Origin: Marinobacter aromaticivorans
Lineage (GTDB): Bacteria; Pseudomonadota; Gammaproteobacteria; Pseudomonadales; Oleiphilaceae
Length of the DNA: 64,000 nucleotides
Reading direction: 5' to 3'
NCBI RefSeq assembly: GCF_002806975.1
Contig: NZ_NIHD01000003.1
Location: forward strand, 372,001 to 436,000
Shown here: positions 1 through 9,727 of the stretch, piece after piece
Layout of the letters: each line of letters opens with the position of its first letter
Numbering within the stretch: position 1 is the stretch's first letter
Translations under genes and position numbers: made by a program
The notes under the pieces: model-generated
The model's input: the letters and a program-made list of their open reading frames with translations, nothing else
The model's database searches: none
Told to the model about the DNA's origin: nothing

Positions 1-699
1 CTGCCCAATCTAAGGGCTTTGGGTATCAAGCGTATAGATACGCTGGTTGTGAGCCATGCCGATAACGATCATTCCGGCGGCATGGATCTGCTTCTTGAGG
101 AATTCAGGGTAGGCCGGATTGTCACCGGTGAGCCTGCGACCATTGCTGAAAAGCTGGAGCGGGGCCGGGCGGTGAGTATTTCGGGGTGCGAGGGAGAGTG
201 GGAATTGGGTGGCGCCTTCCGGCTTGGTCTCTGGCAGGCGGCAGGAAACCATGAGGGCAACGATGCCTCTTGCGTTCTTACAGCGGCGTATTCCGATGCC
301 GGCGTGGAATGGGTGTTTCCGGGTGATATAAGCACTCGCATTGAAGCCCGTTATCTGAAGTCCGTTCCGGGCAGGTTGGAAGAGGACGGGGTGCGCAGGC
401 GGATTGTGATCGCACCTCATCACGGTAGTAAAACATCCTCCTCTGCTGCCTGGGTTGATACCCTGAGCCCCGAGCTGGTGATTTACACTGCAGGATACCG
501 GCACCGATATGGCCACCCTCACAAGGACGTTACCGCACGCTACCGGAAGGCTGGCGCCCGGGCACTTAACACCGCCTGTTCCGGCGAACTGGTCATGACC
601 GTGGCTGATGGCGCGCTGAAAATCCGGGAAGCCCGACATCAGGCGCCCTTCTGGATTGGAGCTCCGGAACTTGCGAGGCAGCAATGCAAAATACCGTGA
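1..699 (+). CDS. comEC: ComEC/Rec2 DNA-uptake channel, C-terminal metallo-beta-lactamase-like domain (5' end outside window)
   Basis: The reading frame is open from base 1, so this is the last 232 codons of a longer gene. Near its start it carries the metal-binding pattern SHADNDHSGG, later FPGDIS and APHHGS, and near the end a YGHPH motif. These are the ligand motifs of the beta-lactamase-like domain at the C-terminus of ComEC/Rec2. In competent bacteria the membrane part of ComEC carries single-stranded DNA across the inner membrane, and this domain is thought to be the periplasmic nuclease. Its position directly ahead of exbB-exbD-msbA matches the Pseudomonas-type arrangement. The membrane portion cannot be judged here. 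Confidence 0.9.
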   Translation: MPNLRALGIKRIDTLVVSHADNDHSGGMDLLLEEFRVGRIVTGEPATIAEKLERGRAVSISGCEGEWELGGAFRLGLWQAAGNHEGNDASCVLTAAYSDAGVEWVFPGDISTRIEARYLKSVPGRLEEDGVRRRIVIAPHHGSKTSSSAAWVDTLSPELVIYTAGYRHRYGHPHKDVTARYRKAGARALNTACSGELVMTVADGALKIREARHQAPFWIGAPELARQQCKIP

Positions 700-771
700 C
701 ATTGCAGGTGTAGCCTCAACCTGCAGCTATGCTAAAGTAGCGCGGCTTGTAAACAATCAGGGAGATCAAGC

Positions 772-1398
772 GTGTTCGAGCTGTTGAAAGCCGGTGGCAT
801 TCTGATGGTGCCAATTGTTGCCTGTTCCATTCTGGCGCTTGCGATCATTCTGGAGCGATTCTGGACACTTCGGGCGTCCCGGGTTGCCCCACCCCAGACC
901 ATTAATGAACTCTGGCGCTGGATCAAGAAAAAAGAACTTAACGGCCGCAAACTGAAAGCGTTGCAGAGTTCCTCACCCCTGGGGCGAATCCTTGCAGGTG
1001 GCCTCATGAACGCCAAGCATGGCCGCGAAATCATGAAAGAGAGCATTGAGCACGAGGCCAGCCAGGTGATTCACGAGCTGGAGCGTTTTCTCAATCCGCT
1101 GGGCACGGTTGCAACCATTACGCCACTGCTCGGGCTCCTGGGTACCGTGATTGGTATGATCAAAGTATTTACCGAGATCCAGCTTGCCGGGGTAGGTAAT
1201 GCCGGCAACCTCGCCGGTGGTATCTCCGAAGCGTTGATTACTACGGCGGCGGGCCTGAGTGTTGCCATTCCGGCACTGATCTGTCACCGCTATTTTATCC
1301 GGCGAGTAGACGAGCTTGTGGTGGGCATGGAGCAGGAAGCCATCAAGCTGGTTGAAGTTGTGCACGGTGATCGCGAAATCGATGTGGAAGAGGTCTGA
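772..1398 (+). CDS. exbB: MotA/TolQ/ExbB-family proton channel subunit
   Basis: The 208-residue product has three membrane spans at about residues 9-27, 112-133 and 153-174, the ExbB/TolQ topology. The TM2 region GTVATITPLLGLLGTVIGM and the TM3 region with ISEALITTAAGLSVAIP are the family signature. With ExbD it should form an inner-membrane motor that couples the proton gradient to a periplasmic partner. The start is GTG, with a GGGAGA ribosome site about 7 nt upstream. exbD begins 5 nt after its stop. No tonB gene is adjacent, and in relatives this copy sits with lipid A genes, so the energised partner is unknown. A separate tolQ at 60.7 kb shows that this is the second motor in the window. 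Confidence 0.9.
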   Translation: MFELLKAGGILMVPIVACSILALAIILERFWTLRASRVAPPQTINELWRWIKKKELNGRKLKALQSSSPLGRILAGGLMNAKHGREIMKESIEHEASQVIHELERFLNPLGTVATITPLLGLLGTVIGMIKVFTEIQLAGVGNAGNLAGGISEALITTAAGLSVAIPALICHRYFIRRVDELVVGMEQEAIKLVEVVHGDREIDVEEV

Positions 1399-1403
1399 GC
1401 GCC

Positions 1404-1829
1404 GTGAAGTTTACTCGCCAGAGAAGTCAGGAAGTCGGGGTAGACCTGACACCGCTGATCGATGTGGTTTTCCTGCTGTTGATTTTCTTCATGGTTTCCA
1501 CAACCTTTACCCGGGAAAGTCATTTGCAGGTGGAATTGCCCGAAGCCAGTGGTGAGCCAGCGTCTGCTACCGAAATAAAGCAGATAGACGTGGTGATTAA
1601 CGCAGAAGGCCAGTACATCCTGAACAACAAGGCGCTGGTGAACAATCGCCGCGAGACACTTGAGCGTGGAGTGAGCGAGCTGGCTGAAGGTAATCATAGT
1701 CTGCCATTTATCATTACTGCAGACGCCCGCACCCCGCACGAGTATGTGGTCAGGGCAATGGACGTTGCAGGCCGCCTGGGTTTCTCCAAGCTGAGCATAA
1801 CCACAGAGCGTGAGGCCGAAAGCCAGTGA
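1404..1829 (+). CDS. exbD: ExbD/TolR-family proton channel subunit
   Basis: The 141-residue protein has a short cytoplasmic N-terminus, one membrane span at about 17-36 and a periplasmic domain. The span begins VDLTPLIDVVFLLLIFF; Asp20 corresponds to the proton-pathway aspartate that is essential in ExbD/TolR proteins. It should pair with the ExbB encoded 5 nt upstream. The start is GTG. Its stop overlaps the GTG start of msbA by 4 nt (GTGA), which implies translational coupling and places the motor pair in the lipid A operon. Confidence 0.9.
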   Translation: MKFTRQRSQEVGVDLTPLIDVVFLLLIFFMVSTTFTRESHLQVELPEASGEPASATEIKQIDVVINAEGQYILNNKALVNNRRETLERGVSELAEGNHSLPFIITADARTPHEYVVRAMDVAGRLGFSKLSITTEREAESQ

Positions 1830-3601
1830 GTCAAGCGGAGCTTCCAGTCCCCCGGCAGGCTAAACCCGGCGAGAGCTGGCACACCTACAAGCGGCTTCTG
1901 GCCTATGTAAAGCCATTCTGGCTGGCTTTCTCCTTCGCCGTTGTGGGTAACATTATTTATGCGGCAGCATCCACAGGTATGGCGGCTGCCATGGAATATG
2001 TAATTTCGGCCATTGAAAATCCCACCGAGCAAAACCGGATCCTGTTGACCGCGTTGATTGTAGGGGTATTCGCGTTCCGTGGTTTTGGAACCTTCATGAG
2101 CCAGTACTTCATCAGTTACGTCGGGCGACAGGTTATTAACTCGCTCCGTAAGGATGTGTTCAACCGGTTGATGACCCTTCCATCCCGTTATTTCGATGAC
2201 AATGCTGCCGGAAGACTGGTATCCAAACTCACCTTTAACGTGGAACAGGTAGCGGAGGCCACAACCAATGCGGTAACCATTACGCTTCGGGAAGGTCTCA
2301 CCATTGTCGGGTTGCTCGGCTTCATGCTGTACACCAACTGGAAGCTGACCCTGATCTTTTTGGCTGTGGGCCCATTGATCGGCGCCGTGGTCAGCTATGC
2401 CAGTAAACGTTTTCGCAAGATCAGCCAGCGTATTCAGGGGTCGATGGGCGACATTACCCATGTGGCTTCCGAGTCTATTACGGGTTACCGGGTTGTTCGC
2501 ACATTCGGAGGTGTGGAGTACGAAAAGGCGCGTTTTCAGGAAGTTAACGACAGGAACCTGAAGCAAAGTCTCAAAATGGCCTCTACCCAGGCTATCAGTG
2601 TACCGGTAATCCAGCTGCTGGTAGCCATTGCCATTGCCGCCCTTGTATGGACCATGCTGGCACCGGAGATAAGGGGCGAAATGACAACCGGCCAGCTGGT
2701 GGCTTTTATCACAGCCGCGACCACCATGGCCAAGCCCATTCGTCAGGTGACATCGGTTCATGCGCAGATACAGAAAGGCGTGGCTGCGGCTTATGACGTA
2801 TTCGAGACCATTGATGAAGCGCCGGAGCCGGATTCCGGCACGTTTGCCCCGGAGCGCGTCGAAGGCAACATCCGGTTTGACAATGTATCGTTTCGCTACC
2901 GGGACCAGCTTGATGATGTGCTAAAAGGTATCTCCGTTGATATTCCGGCAGGGCAAAGCGTGGCGCTTGTGGGGCGCTCGGGCAGCGGAAAATCAACGCT
3001 GGTCAGTTTGCTGCCGCGGTTTTATGAATACACTGGTGGCGATATCCTGATTGACGGGCACCCGCTCAATGACTTTTCTCTGAAAGCACTGAGAGCACAG
3101 ATCGCGCTGGTTACGCAAAATGTTGTACTGTTTAACGACACCATTGCTGCCAACATAGCCTACGGCGCGCTGCGGCAGTGCAGCCGGGAAGAAATACGGG
3201 AGGCAGCCGCCAAGGCTCATGCGCTGGAGTTTATTGATCGTATGCCGGACGGGCTGGATACCGAAATTGGTGATAACGGAGTCATGCTGTCCGGCGGCCA
3301 GCGGCAGCGCCTGGCAATTGCCAGAGCCTTGTTGAAAGATGCACCGATTCTCATCCTTGATGAGGCGACTTCGGCGCTGGATACCGAGTCTGAACGGCAT
3401 ATCCAGCAAGCCCTGGAAACGGTTATTCAGGGCCGTACAACGCTGGTAATTGCGCACCGGCTGTCCACCATTGAGAAGGCCGACAGGATTCTGGTTATGG
3501 ATAACGGGCGCATTGTGGAATCGGGGCGTCATAGCGAGCTTCTTGCCAGCAAGGGTGCCTATGCCCAGTTACACCAGATGCAGTTCAGTGAGCACTCATG
3601 A
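1826..3601 (+). CDS. msbA: Lipid A export ATP-binding/permease protein MsbA
   Basis: The 591-residue protein is a half-transporter. The N-terminal ABC type I membrane domain covers about residues 25-325 and the nucleotide-binding domain about 345-585. Visible motifs are Walker A GRSGSGKST (about 383-391), signature LSGGQ (489-493), Walker B ILILDEATSALD (508-519) and the H-loop VIAHRLST. As a homodimer MsbA flips the lipid A-core from the inner to the outer leaflet of the inner membrane. Length and neighbours (lpxK overlapping by 4 nt, kdsB further on) support MsbA over a generic lipid exporter. Confidence 0.95.
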   Translation: MSQAELPVPRQAKPGESWHTYKRLLAYVKPFWLAFSFAVVGNIIYAAASTGMAAAMEYVISAIENPTEQNRILLTALIVGVFAFRGFGTFMSQYFISYVGRQVINSLRKDVFNRLMTLPSRYFDDNAAGRLVSKLTFNVEQVAEATTNAVTITLREGLTIVGLLGFMLYTNWKLTLIFLAVGPLIGAVVSYASKRFRKISQRIQGSMGDITHVASESITGYRVVRTFGGVEYEKARFQEVNDRNLKQSLKMASTQAISVPVIQLLVAIAIAALVWTMLAPEIRGEMTTGQLVAFITAATTMAKPIRQVTSVHAQIQKGVAAAYDVFETIDEAPEPDSGTFAPERVEGNIRFDNVSFRYRDQLDDVLKGISVDIPAGQSVALVGRSGSGKSTLVSLLPRFYEYTGGDILIDGHPLNDFSLKALRAQIALVTQNVVLFNDTIAANIAYGALRQCSREEIREAAAKAHALEFIDRMPDGLDTEIGDNGVMLSGGQRQRLAIARALLKDAPILILDEATSALDTESERHIQQALETVIQGRTTLVIAHRLSTIEKADRILVMDNGRIVESGRHSELLASKGAYAQLHQMQFSEHS

Positions 3602-4635
3602 CTTCCCTGGTAGAACGCCTTTGGTACGGTAAAAGCCGGCTACTGTTTATTTTAACGCCACTCTCCTGGCTTTATCGTGCCATCGCCCAGGCACGGCGGC
3701 GAAAAGCCCAGCAGACCCTTGGTTCCAGGCTGCCGGTGCCGGTTGTGGTGGTGGGCAACATCACTGCCGGTGGTACAGGGAAATCTCCGTTGACGGCATG
3801 GCTGGTGGGTGAAATGCTCAGCGCGGGCTGGCGACCGGTGATACTCAGCCGGGGCTACGGCGGCAAATCTTCCGGTTACCCGCTGCTGGTTACAGAAGAG
3901 ACCCTGCCGTCGCTGGCCGGTGATGAACCCGTGATGCTTGCACAGGCAACCGGCGTGCCGGTGGTGGTGGATCCCGACCGGCGTCGTGGTGCCGAATTCG
4001 CGATCGACAATGCCTTGGGAGATGTCTTCGTCAGTGATGACGGGCTTCAGCATTACCGTCTGCCTCGGGATATTGAACTGGCAGTATTCGATGGTTCCCG
4101 GGGCATCGGCAATGGTGCCCTGATCCCGGTGGGCCCCTTGCGGGAGCCGGTCAGCCGCCTGGATACTGTGGACTTTGTTGTGGTGAACACTGCAAGCGTC
4201 ACCGGCGATTCCGGGCGGGCAGGGCAGACCACGCTCCCGGGAGTTGCTCATCCGCAAATGTATTCCATGAGTCTTGTGCCAACCCGGCTTGTTAACCTCA
4301 ATGATGGCGAGACCAGGGCCCCGGAAAGTCTCCGGGGAAAACGGGTTCGTGCGGTAGCGGGTATCGGCAATCCTGCGCGTTTTTTCGATACCCTCAAAGG
4401 GCTGGGGGCAAAGGTGACGGCTGTGCCTTTCCCGGATCACCACCGTTTCCGCCCGGAAGACCTTGGGGCAGAATCGGATCAGATACTGGTAATGACGGCC
4501 AAAGATGGCGTTAAATGTCGTGGCTTTGCGCCGGATAACGCCTGGGTGCTCCATGTTGAGGCCCGGCTACCAGAGCTGTTTTCGGAGAGCGTCCACGCAA
4601 AGCTGCGGGCGTGCTCCGGGCCATCAACTTCTTAA
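3598..4635 (+). CDS. lpxK: Tetraacyldisaccharide 4'-kinase
   Basis: LpxK phosphorylates the 4' position of the disaccharide lipid A precursor to give lipid IVA, at the cytoplasmic face of the inner membrane. The 345-residue product has an N-terminal hydrophobic segment ([16 protein letters not shown]), the P-loop [13 protein letters not shown] at about residues 52-64, the RGYGG motif and the DDGLQHYRL motif typical of the family. It overlaps msbA by ATGA, so flipping and phosphorylation genes are co-translated. The length is normal for the family. Confidence 0.95.
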   Translation: MTSLVERLWYGKSRLLFILTPLSWLYRAIAQARRRKAQQTLGSRLPVPVVVVGNITAGGTGKSPLTAWLVGEMLSAGWRPVILSRGYGGKSSGYPLLVTEETLPSLAGDEPVMLAQATGVPVVVDPDRRRGAEFAIDNALGDVFVSDDGLQHYRLPRDIELAVFDGSRGIGNGALIPVGPLREPVSRLDTVDFVVVNTASVTGDSGRAGQTTLPGVAHPQMYSMSLVPTRLVNLNDGETRAPESLRGKRVRAVAGIGNPARFFDTLKGLGAKVTAVPFPDHHRFRPEDLGAESDQILVMTAKDGVKCRGFAPDNAWVLHVEARLPELFSESVHAKLRACSGPSTS

Positions 4636-4654
4636 CTGTCAGCGAGACTGCATT

Positions 4655-4843
4655 ATGGATAAAAAACTCTTGGCCATGCTGGCCTGTCCGGTCTGTAAAG
4701 GTGACCTGAAGCTCAATGAAGCCAAAACGGAACTGGTGTGCTACCAGGATGCCATGGCGTTTCCCATACGGGAGGGTATACCGGTCATGCTGGCCACTGA
4801 GGCCCGTACACTCTCCACCGATGAACGCCTTCACAAGAACTGA
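4655..4843 (+). CDS. Trm112/YcaR-family small zinc-ribbon-like protein
   Basis: The 62-residue protein starts [18 protein letters not shown] and contains [20 protein letters not shown], which is diagnostic of the Trm112p-like (UPF0434, YcaR) family. A CPVC pair near residue 11 and a single later Cys give only part of a zinc-ribbon pattern, as is usual in bacterial members. I chose the ATG at 4655 rather than the longer frame beginning inside lpxK, because family members begin at MDxKLLxxLACP. It lies between lpxK and kdsB, its usual place. The bacterial function is not firmly established; eukaryotic Trm112 activates methyltransferases. Confidence 0.9.
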   Translation: MDKKLLAMLACPVCKGDLKLNEAKTELVCYQDAMAFPIREGIPVMLATEARTLSTDERLHKN

Positions 4844-4870
4844 GAAAGCTCTCTGCAGGATTGAAACCCC

Positions 4871-5686
4871 ATGAGTTTTACGGTTGTGATTCCGGCCCGC
4901 TATGCCTCCACACGTTTACCCGGTAAGCCTTTGCTGGATATCGCCGGCAAGCCCATGATACGGCACGTTTGTGAGCGCGCATGGGAAAGCCGGGCAAGCC
5001 GCGTGGTTGTCGCCACGGATGACGCGCGTATTTACGATGCCTGCAAGGCATTTGGCGCCGAAGTGGTGTTGACTTCGCCCAATCATGTCAGTGGCACCGA
5101 TCGCCTGGAAGAAGTTGTACGCAAGCTCGGGCTGGATGCGGAGCACCGGGTTGTCAATGTGCAGGGGGATGAGCCTCTGATTCCGCCCAGGTTGATTGAC
5201 CAGGTTGCGGATAATCTCGATCGCTATCCCCATGCTGCTATTGCAACACTTTGCGAGCGCCTGCACGACATAGAGCAGGTCTTCGACCCCAATGTTGTAA
5301 AGGTTGTTTTTGATCTCGAAGGAATGGCCCACTATTTCAGCCGGGCCCCTGTTCCCTGGGCCCGGGACCATTGGAGTGATATGAGCCGGGGTAACCTTCT
5401 GGCAACCAACGCGGCTGCCGCCTTGAAGGGTGACGCCGGGTATTTCCGCCATATAGGCATTTACGGGTACCGGGCCAGTGTGCTGAGCCGTTTCGTGAGT
5501 TGGCCGCCGGCACCCACAGAACTGGCAGAATCGCTGGAACAGCTTCGTGCACTGTATAACGGCGCAAGGATCCACGTTGAGGTGGCAGACCAAACGCCAC
5601 CACCAGGGGTTGATACCGAAGCAGATTTACAGCGCGTCAGGGCCTGGATGTGCAAATCCATTGAAACAGGAGAAAACGGGGCATGA
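4871..5686 (+). CDS. kdsB: 3-deoxy-manno-octulosonate cytidylyltransferase (CMP-KDO synthetase)
   Basis: KdsB activates KDO with CTP to make CMP-KDO, the donor for the lipopolysaccharide inner core, in the cytoplasm. The 271-residue protein starts with [19 protein letters not shown], the nucleotide-binding loop of the family. It also has [17 protein letters not shown] and the [15 protein letters not shown] segment. An ATG start follows a weak ribosome site in GGATTGAAACCCC. It overlaps the phosphatase gene by 4 nt. Placement with msbA and lpxK makes this a lipopolysaccharide operon. Confidence 0.96.
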   Translation: MSFTVVIPARYASTRLPGKPLLDIAGKPMIRHVCERAWESRASRVVVATDDARIYDACKAFGAEVVLTSPNHVSGTDRLEEVVRKLGLDAEHRVVNVQGDEPLIPPRLIDQVADNLDRYPHAAIATLCERLHDIEQVFDPNVVKVVFDLEGMAHYFSRAPVPWARDHWSDMSRGNLLATNAAAALKGDAGYFRHIGIYGYRASVLSRFVSWPPAPTELAESLEQLRALYNGARIHVEVADQTPPPGVDTEADLQRVRAWMCKSIETGENGA

Positions 5687-6162
5687 GTAAACGCGCCAGC
5701 GTGCTTTTTGTGTGTCTTGGCAATATCTGTCGTTCGCCAACCGCCGAGGGTGTATTTCGCAAACTGGTGGAGCAGGCGGGGTTACAGGAGCAGATTTATA
5801 TTGACTCCTGTGGTACCAGCAACTGGCACATAGGCAAGGGGCCGGATCCAAGGTCGCTGGAAGCCGCCGCCAGTCGCGGCATCGATATCAGCGGGCTCAG
5901 GGCACGACAGTTTACCGAGAAAGATCTCGACACCTTCGATTATGTTGTTGTGATGGACCGCCAGAACCTTGCCGATGTAAAAGACATCTGGCATCAGAAT
6001 GGCGGCACCCGGCCCACGCTCTTTCTGGAATATGGCAACACCGATTTGGCTGAGGTGCCCGACCCCTATTTCGGCGGCGAAGACGGGTTCGAGCAGGTGC
6101 TTGATCTGATTGAAGATGCAGGAGAGGGCCTGCTTCGCAGTATTCAGGAGCGCATGGTGTGA
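5683..6162 (+). CDS. Low-molecular-weight protein-tyrosine-phosphatase family protein
   Basis: The 159-residue protein has the CX5R phosphatase loop CLGNICRSP at about residues 11-19 with a preceding VLFV strand. The general-acid region [15 protein letters not shown] lies near the C-terminus, so all catalytic elements of LMW-PTP are present. Its physiological substrate cannot be read from sequence. In relatives the gene sits in this same kdsB-murB position, so it is part of the ancestral operon and not a capsule-linked Wzb. It overlaps both neighbours (ATGA with kdsB, GTGA with murB). Confidence 0.9.
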   Translation: MSKRASVLFVCLGNICRSPTAEGVFRKLVEQAGLQEQIYIDSCGTSNWHIGKGPDPRSLEAAASRGIDISGLRARQFTEKDLDTFDYVVVMDRQNLADVKDIWHQNGGTRPTLFLEYGNTDLAEVPDPYFGGEDGFEQVLDLIEDAGEGLLRSIQERMV

Positions 6163-7187
6163 GCCTGCATGCGGAACTGCAGGAAAATATTGATCTGACA
6201 GAACTCAACACACTGCGCGTATCCGCAACAGCACGCTATTACATGGAAGTGGAAACTCTGGATGACCTGGCCCGTGCCCTGGCATGGGCGCAGGAGAACG
6301 GGCACAGGGTCCTGGTGCTGGGCAGTGGCAGCAATCTGGTTTTTGCCGGGGACTATGCGGGCCTTGTGATCCGCATGCGTATTGCAGCGCGTTATTGGGA
6401 ACAGGTTGATGACACTGGCGCTACGCTGGTTCTGGGCGCCGGTGAAAACTGGCATGATGCAGTACTCTACGCCGCCAGATGTGGATACCGGGGCATCGAG
6501 AATCTTGCCCTTATTCCTGGCACCGCTGGCGCTGCCCCGGTTCAGAATATAGGCGCCTACGGCGTTGAACTGTGCGATACCCTGGTCTCCGTAACAGCTT
6601 TGGATCGTGAAACCCGTCAGCTTGTGACCCTGCATAAGGCAGATTGCGAGTTTGCCTACAGGGACAGCCTGTTCAAGCGACAGCCAGAGCGTTTCATTAT
6701 TACCGGGATAAGGCTCAGGCTGTCTCGTACAAGACCATTGCAGCTTGGTTACAGGGATCTTGAAGATTACCTGGGGGAGACGGATACCGAAAAACTGGAC
6801 GCAGTGACCGTAGCTGAGGCTGTTATGGCTATTCGGCATCGCAAGTTACCGGATCCGGGCATGATTCCCAATGTCGGCAGTTTTTTCAAGAACCCGGTGG
6901 TGTCTGCCGAGACCTTCAGTAAGCTGCAGGCTGCCCATCCGGATGTTGTCAGCTACCCCCAAAACGGCACTGTAAAACTGGCTGCAGCCTGGCTGATTGA
7001 TCGGTGTGGGTGGAAGGGCTACCGGAATGACCGTGTGGGCGTGCACAACCGGCAGGCGCTGGTGCTGATCAATCATTCCGGGGGAACAGGGCTGGATGTG
7101 CTCGATCTGGCTTCCGACATTCGCGATTCGGTGCGGGCACAGTTTGGCGTGGAGCTGGCGATGGAACCGGGTATCGTGGGCGTTTGA
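6159..7187 (+). CDS. murB: UDP-N-acetylenolpyruvoylglucosamine reductase
   Basis: MurB is the FAD-dependent, NADPH-using enzyme that reduces UDP-GlcNAc-enolpyruvate to UDP-MurNAc. The 342-residue product is the long (type I, E. coli-like) form. It has the FAD-binding segment VLVLGSGSNLVF, GIENLALIPGTAGAAPVQNIGAYG, and VGSFFKNPVVS carrying the proton-donating Ser. The start is GTG, overlapping the upstream stop as GTGA. It is the last gene of the operon and is followed by a GC-rich palindrome. Confidence 0.95.
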   Translation: MSLHAELQENIDLTELNTLRVSATARYYMEVETLDDLARALAWAQENGHRVLVLGSGSNLVFAGDYAGLVIRMRIAARYWEQVDDTGATLVLGAGENWHDAVLYAARCGYRGIENLALIPGTAGAAPVQNIGAYGVELCDTLVSVTALDRETRQLVTLHKADCEFAYRDSLFKRQPERFIITGIRLRLSRTRPLQLGYRDLEDYLGETDTEKLDAVTVAEAVMAIRHRKLPDPGMIPNVGSFFKNPVVSAETFSKLQAAHPDVVSYPQNGTVKLAAAWLIDRCGWKGYRNDRVGVHNRQALVLINHSGGTGLDVLDLASDIRDSVRAQFGVELAMEPGIVGV

Positions 7188-7214
7188 ACAGGCCCCCCTG
7201 AATAGCATTGTCTG

Positions 7215-7234
7215 GCCCGCCGTTAACGGCGGGC
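7215..7234. terminator. Palindromic hairpin between convergent murB and proS
   Basis: GCCCGCCG-TTAA-CGGCGGGC is a perfect 20-base palindrome lying 27 nt after murB and 18 nt before the proS stop. It is followed by GCTGTTTCTC on the + strand. Its position between two converging genes fits a bidirectional terminator, although the T-tracts are poor on both sides. Confidence 0.6.
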
Positions 7235-7252
7235 GCTGTTTCTCAAGCTATC

Positions 7253-8986
7253 CTACAGACCCTTACGTGGTGAGGCTTTCACCAGAAGCGGCAGGGCGTC
7301 TTCAATGGCAACATCCTGCTTGTCAGCATCTCTGCGCCCTTTGTATTCGAGCGTGCCGGACTTCAGGCCACGATCTGAAATAACAAAGCGATGCGGTATG
7401 CCGATCAGTTCCATGTCCGCAAACTTTACCCCCGGGCGTTCTTTGCGGTCGTCAAGCAGCACGTCGTAGCCTGCCTGTTTCAACTGCTCGTACAGTTTTT
7501 CACCAGCTTCGGCCACAGTGGGCGTTTTGTGGGCGTTGAGGGTAACAATAGCCACCTGGAACGGTGCAATGGCATCTGGCCAGATGATGCCCTTGTCATC
7601 GTGGTTCTGTTCGATTGAAGCAGCCACGATTCGTGACACGCCAATGCCGTAACAGCCCATGTCCATGATCACGGTTTTGCCGTTCTCATCCAGAACGGTG
7701 GCGTTCATGGCGGTGCTGTATTTGTTGCCCAGTTTGAAGATGTGGCCAACCTCAATACCTCTGCGTATCTCCAGGGTGCCTTTGCCATCGGGGCTGGGGT
7801 CGCCCTCAACCACGTTACGAATGTCCTCAACCCGGCCCAGCGGCAGATCCCGCTCCCAGTTCACGCCGGTCAGATGGTAACCCTCTTTATTTGCACCGCA
7901 CACGAAATCCGCAAGGTGAGCTGCGCTTCGGTCTACAATCAGCGGAACCGGCAGGTTTACCGGGCCAATGGAGCCGGCTTTACAGCCAATGGCTGCCTCG
8001 ATTTCTTCATCGGTTGCCATGGTCAGGGGTTCAGCAACGCCTTCCAGATTTTCGGCCTTGATTTCGTTCAGAGTGTGGTCGCCGCGCAAGATCAGAGCGA
8101 TGAGCCCGGATTCGCCATTTTCATCGGCTTCCGATTTTACCAGCAGGGTTTTCACGGTGCGGGTGGGCGCAACCTTCAGGAACTCTGAAATTGCCTCAAT
8201 GGTTCGTTGTTCCGGTGTTGCAATTTCTTGCAGTTCTTCAGCCGGTGCCGGGCGTTCGCCGGACGGGGCGACAGCTTCGGCTTTTTCAATGTTGGCGGCG
8301 TAATCGCTGTCAGTGCTGAACACAATGTCGTCTTCGCCGGACGACGCCAGCACATGGAACTCATGGGAGGCGCTGCCGCCAATGGCGCCGGAATCCGCCT
8401 GAACCGGGCGGTAATCCAGCCCCAGGCGATCAAAGATGGCGCAGTATGTGCGGTGCATCACCTGGTAGGTTTCATCCAGGGATTCGGCGTTCACATGGAA
8501 GGAGTAGGCGTCTTTCATGATGAATTCCCGGGCGCGCATAACACCGAAGCGCGGGCGGCGCTCGTCCCGGAACTTGGTCTGGATCTGATAGAAGTTGGCC
8601 GGCAGTTCCTTGTAGCTTTTCAGCTCATTGCGGATCAGATCGGTGATGACTTCTTCATGGGTGGGGCCGAAGCAGAACTCACGGCCGTGGCGATCGTTCA
8701 TTCGCAGCAGCTCACCGCCATACTGGGTCCAGCGCCCGGATTCCTGCCAGAGCTCAGCGGGCTGAATTGCCGGCATCAGCACTTCCTGAGCACCACTTTT
8801 GTCCATTTCTTCACGAACAATCCGCTCAACCTTGCGCAGGGTTCTCAGGCCCATGGGCAGCCAGGTATAAAGGCCGGCCGCCAGTTTCCGGATCATGCCG
8901 GCACGCAGCATCAACTGGTGGCTGATAATCTCCGCGTCAGAGGGGGTCTCTTTCTGGGTTGCAATCAGGTAACGGCTTGCTCGCAT
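7253..8986 (-). CDS. proS: Prolyl-tRNA synthetase (bacterial type with editing insertion)
   Basis: The 577-residue class II synthetase charges tRNA-Pro. It begins [19 protein letters not shown], with motif 1 in [14 protein letters not shown], motif 2 near [18 protein letters not shown] and motif 3 near [13 protein letters not shown]. Between motifs 2 and 3, roughly residues 225-380, lies the YbaK-like cis-editing domain that removes mischarged Ala, ending near [12 protein letters not shown]. The anticodon-binding domain follows (VAIVTLNAH...). Length and order match the E. coli-type enzyme. It is transcribed toward murB. Confidence 0.97.
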   Translation of the reverse strand: MRASRYLIATQKETPSDAEIISHQLMLRAGMIRKLAAGLYTWLPMGLRTLRKVERIVREEMDKSGAQEVLMPAIQPAELWQESGRWTQYGGELLRMNDRHGREFCFGPTHEEVITDLIRNELKSYKELPANFYQIQTKFRDERRPRFGVMRAREFIMKDAYSFHVNAESLDETYQVMHRTYCAIFDRLGLDYRPVQADSGAIGGSASHEFHVLASSGEDDIVFSTDSDYAANIEKAEAVAPSGERPAPAEELQEIATPEQRTIEAISEFLKVAPTRTVKTLLVKSEADENGESGLIALILRGDHTLNEIKAENLEGVAEPLTMATDEEIEAAIGCKAGSIGPVNLPVPLIVDRSAAHLADFVCGANKEGYHLTGVNWERDLPLGRVEDIRNVVEGDPSPDGKGTLEIRRGIEVGHIFKLGNKYSTAMNATVLDENGKTVIMDMGCYGIGVSRIVAASIEQNHDDKGIIWPDAIAPFQVAIVTLNAHKTPTVAEAGEKLYEQLKQAGYDVLLDDRKERPGVKFADMELIGIPHRFVISDRGLKSGTLEYKGRRDADKQDVAIEDALPLLVKASPRKGL

Positions 8987-9083
8987 CGTGGTTTCCGTTC
9001 ATTGGTGTTCAAAGAAGGGTGCTTTTTAACTTCGCGCTATTGTACGGAGCCTGCCGCACAAGGTACAGATGAGGTGCCTGGCA

Positions 9084-9581
9084 TCAGGATAAATAGCCCA
9101 GAGGTAGCGCGGTGCTGTCAATCACCCGCTTGAGAACGAAACTGGAGTGAACGCCACTGACACCGGGAATCCGTGTAATGCGATTGAGCAGAAAGTGGTG
9201 GTACTGGTCCATATCCGGCACCACGACTTTCAGCATGTAGTCGGCATCGTGGCCTGTTACCAGATAGCATTCGAGAACCTCCGGGTATTCGGATACCTGC
9301 TCCTCAAACGCGGCGAAACGCTCCGGTGTGTGTCTGTCCATGCCGATCAGAATAATAACGGTAAGGGAAAGGCCAAGCTTCTTGTGGTCAAGAACGGTTA
9401 CCGTGCGCACAATGATGCCGGCCTCTTCAAGTGCCCGTACCCGTCTGAGGCAGGGAGATGGAGAAAGCCCCACCTTTTCCGCCAGCTGCTGATTGGTGAG
9501 GGAGGCGTCTTTCTGGATCTGGGCCAGTATGCGCCGATCGGTTTTGTCAATTTGTATGAGGGTTTCTTTGTTTGTAGGCAT
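9084..9581 (-). CDS. Lrp/AsnC-family transcriptional regulator
   Basis: The 165-residue protein has an N-terminal winged HTH (DKTDRRILAQIQKDASLTNQQLAEKVGLSPS, about residues 12-45; written here in part) and a C-terminal RAM/AsnC effector domain (about 80-150) including LECYLVTGHDADYMLKV. It closely resembles Lrp-type regulators that sense amino acids. It is divergent from leuA with only 146 nt between, so direct control of leucine synthesis by this regulator is a reasonable inference. The exact ligand is not shown by the sequence. Confidence 0.9.
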   Translation of the reverse strand: MPTNKETLIQIDKTDRRILAQIQKDASLTNQQLAEKVGLSPSPCLRRVRALEEAGIIVRTVTVLDHKKLGLSLTVIILIGMDRHTPERFAAFEEQVSEYPEVLECYLVTGHDADYMLKVVVPDMDQYHHFLLNRITRIPGVSGVHSSFVLKRVIDSTALPLGYLS

Positions 9582-9727
9582 AAAATTGCTGTCTCAGGTT
9601 ATAAATAAGAATATATAGCCAATAATCTATGCTTTATGCTGTAAATTAGCAATCAACTGCTGTGCTGAACAGGTTAGACTGTTTTCAATCGACGAATACA
9701 TCTGAAACGCGACGGAGAACAACGATT
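9582..9727. promoter_or_regulatory. AT-rich divergent control region between lrp-type gene and leuA
   Basis: This 146-nt spacer separates divergent starts and is clearly more AT-rich than its surroundings at about 9600-9660 (TATAAATAAGAATATATAG and similar). Such AT-rich DNA suits an Lrp-family regulator, and it must contain both promoters. I could not pick a single convincing -35/-10 pair. The leuA ribosome site GGAG lies at 9714-9717. Confidence 0.5.

Noticed and set aside
1694-2761. 355-codon open frame on the minus strand opposite msbA
   Set aside because: It lies wholly inside a convincing msbA gene, has no ribosome site and its composition (His/Gly/Asn-rich) looks like an antisense artefact.
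8207-9133. 308-codon + strand open frame opposite proS
   Set aside because: Covered by proS on the other strand; no recognisable motif and no start signal.
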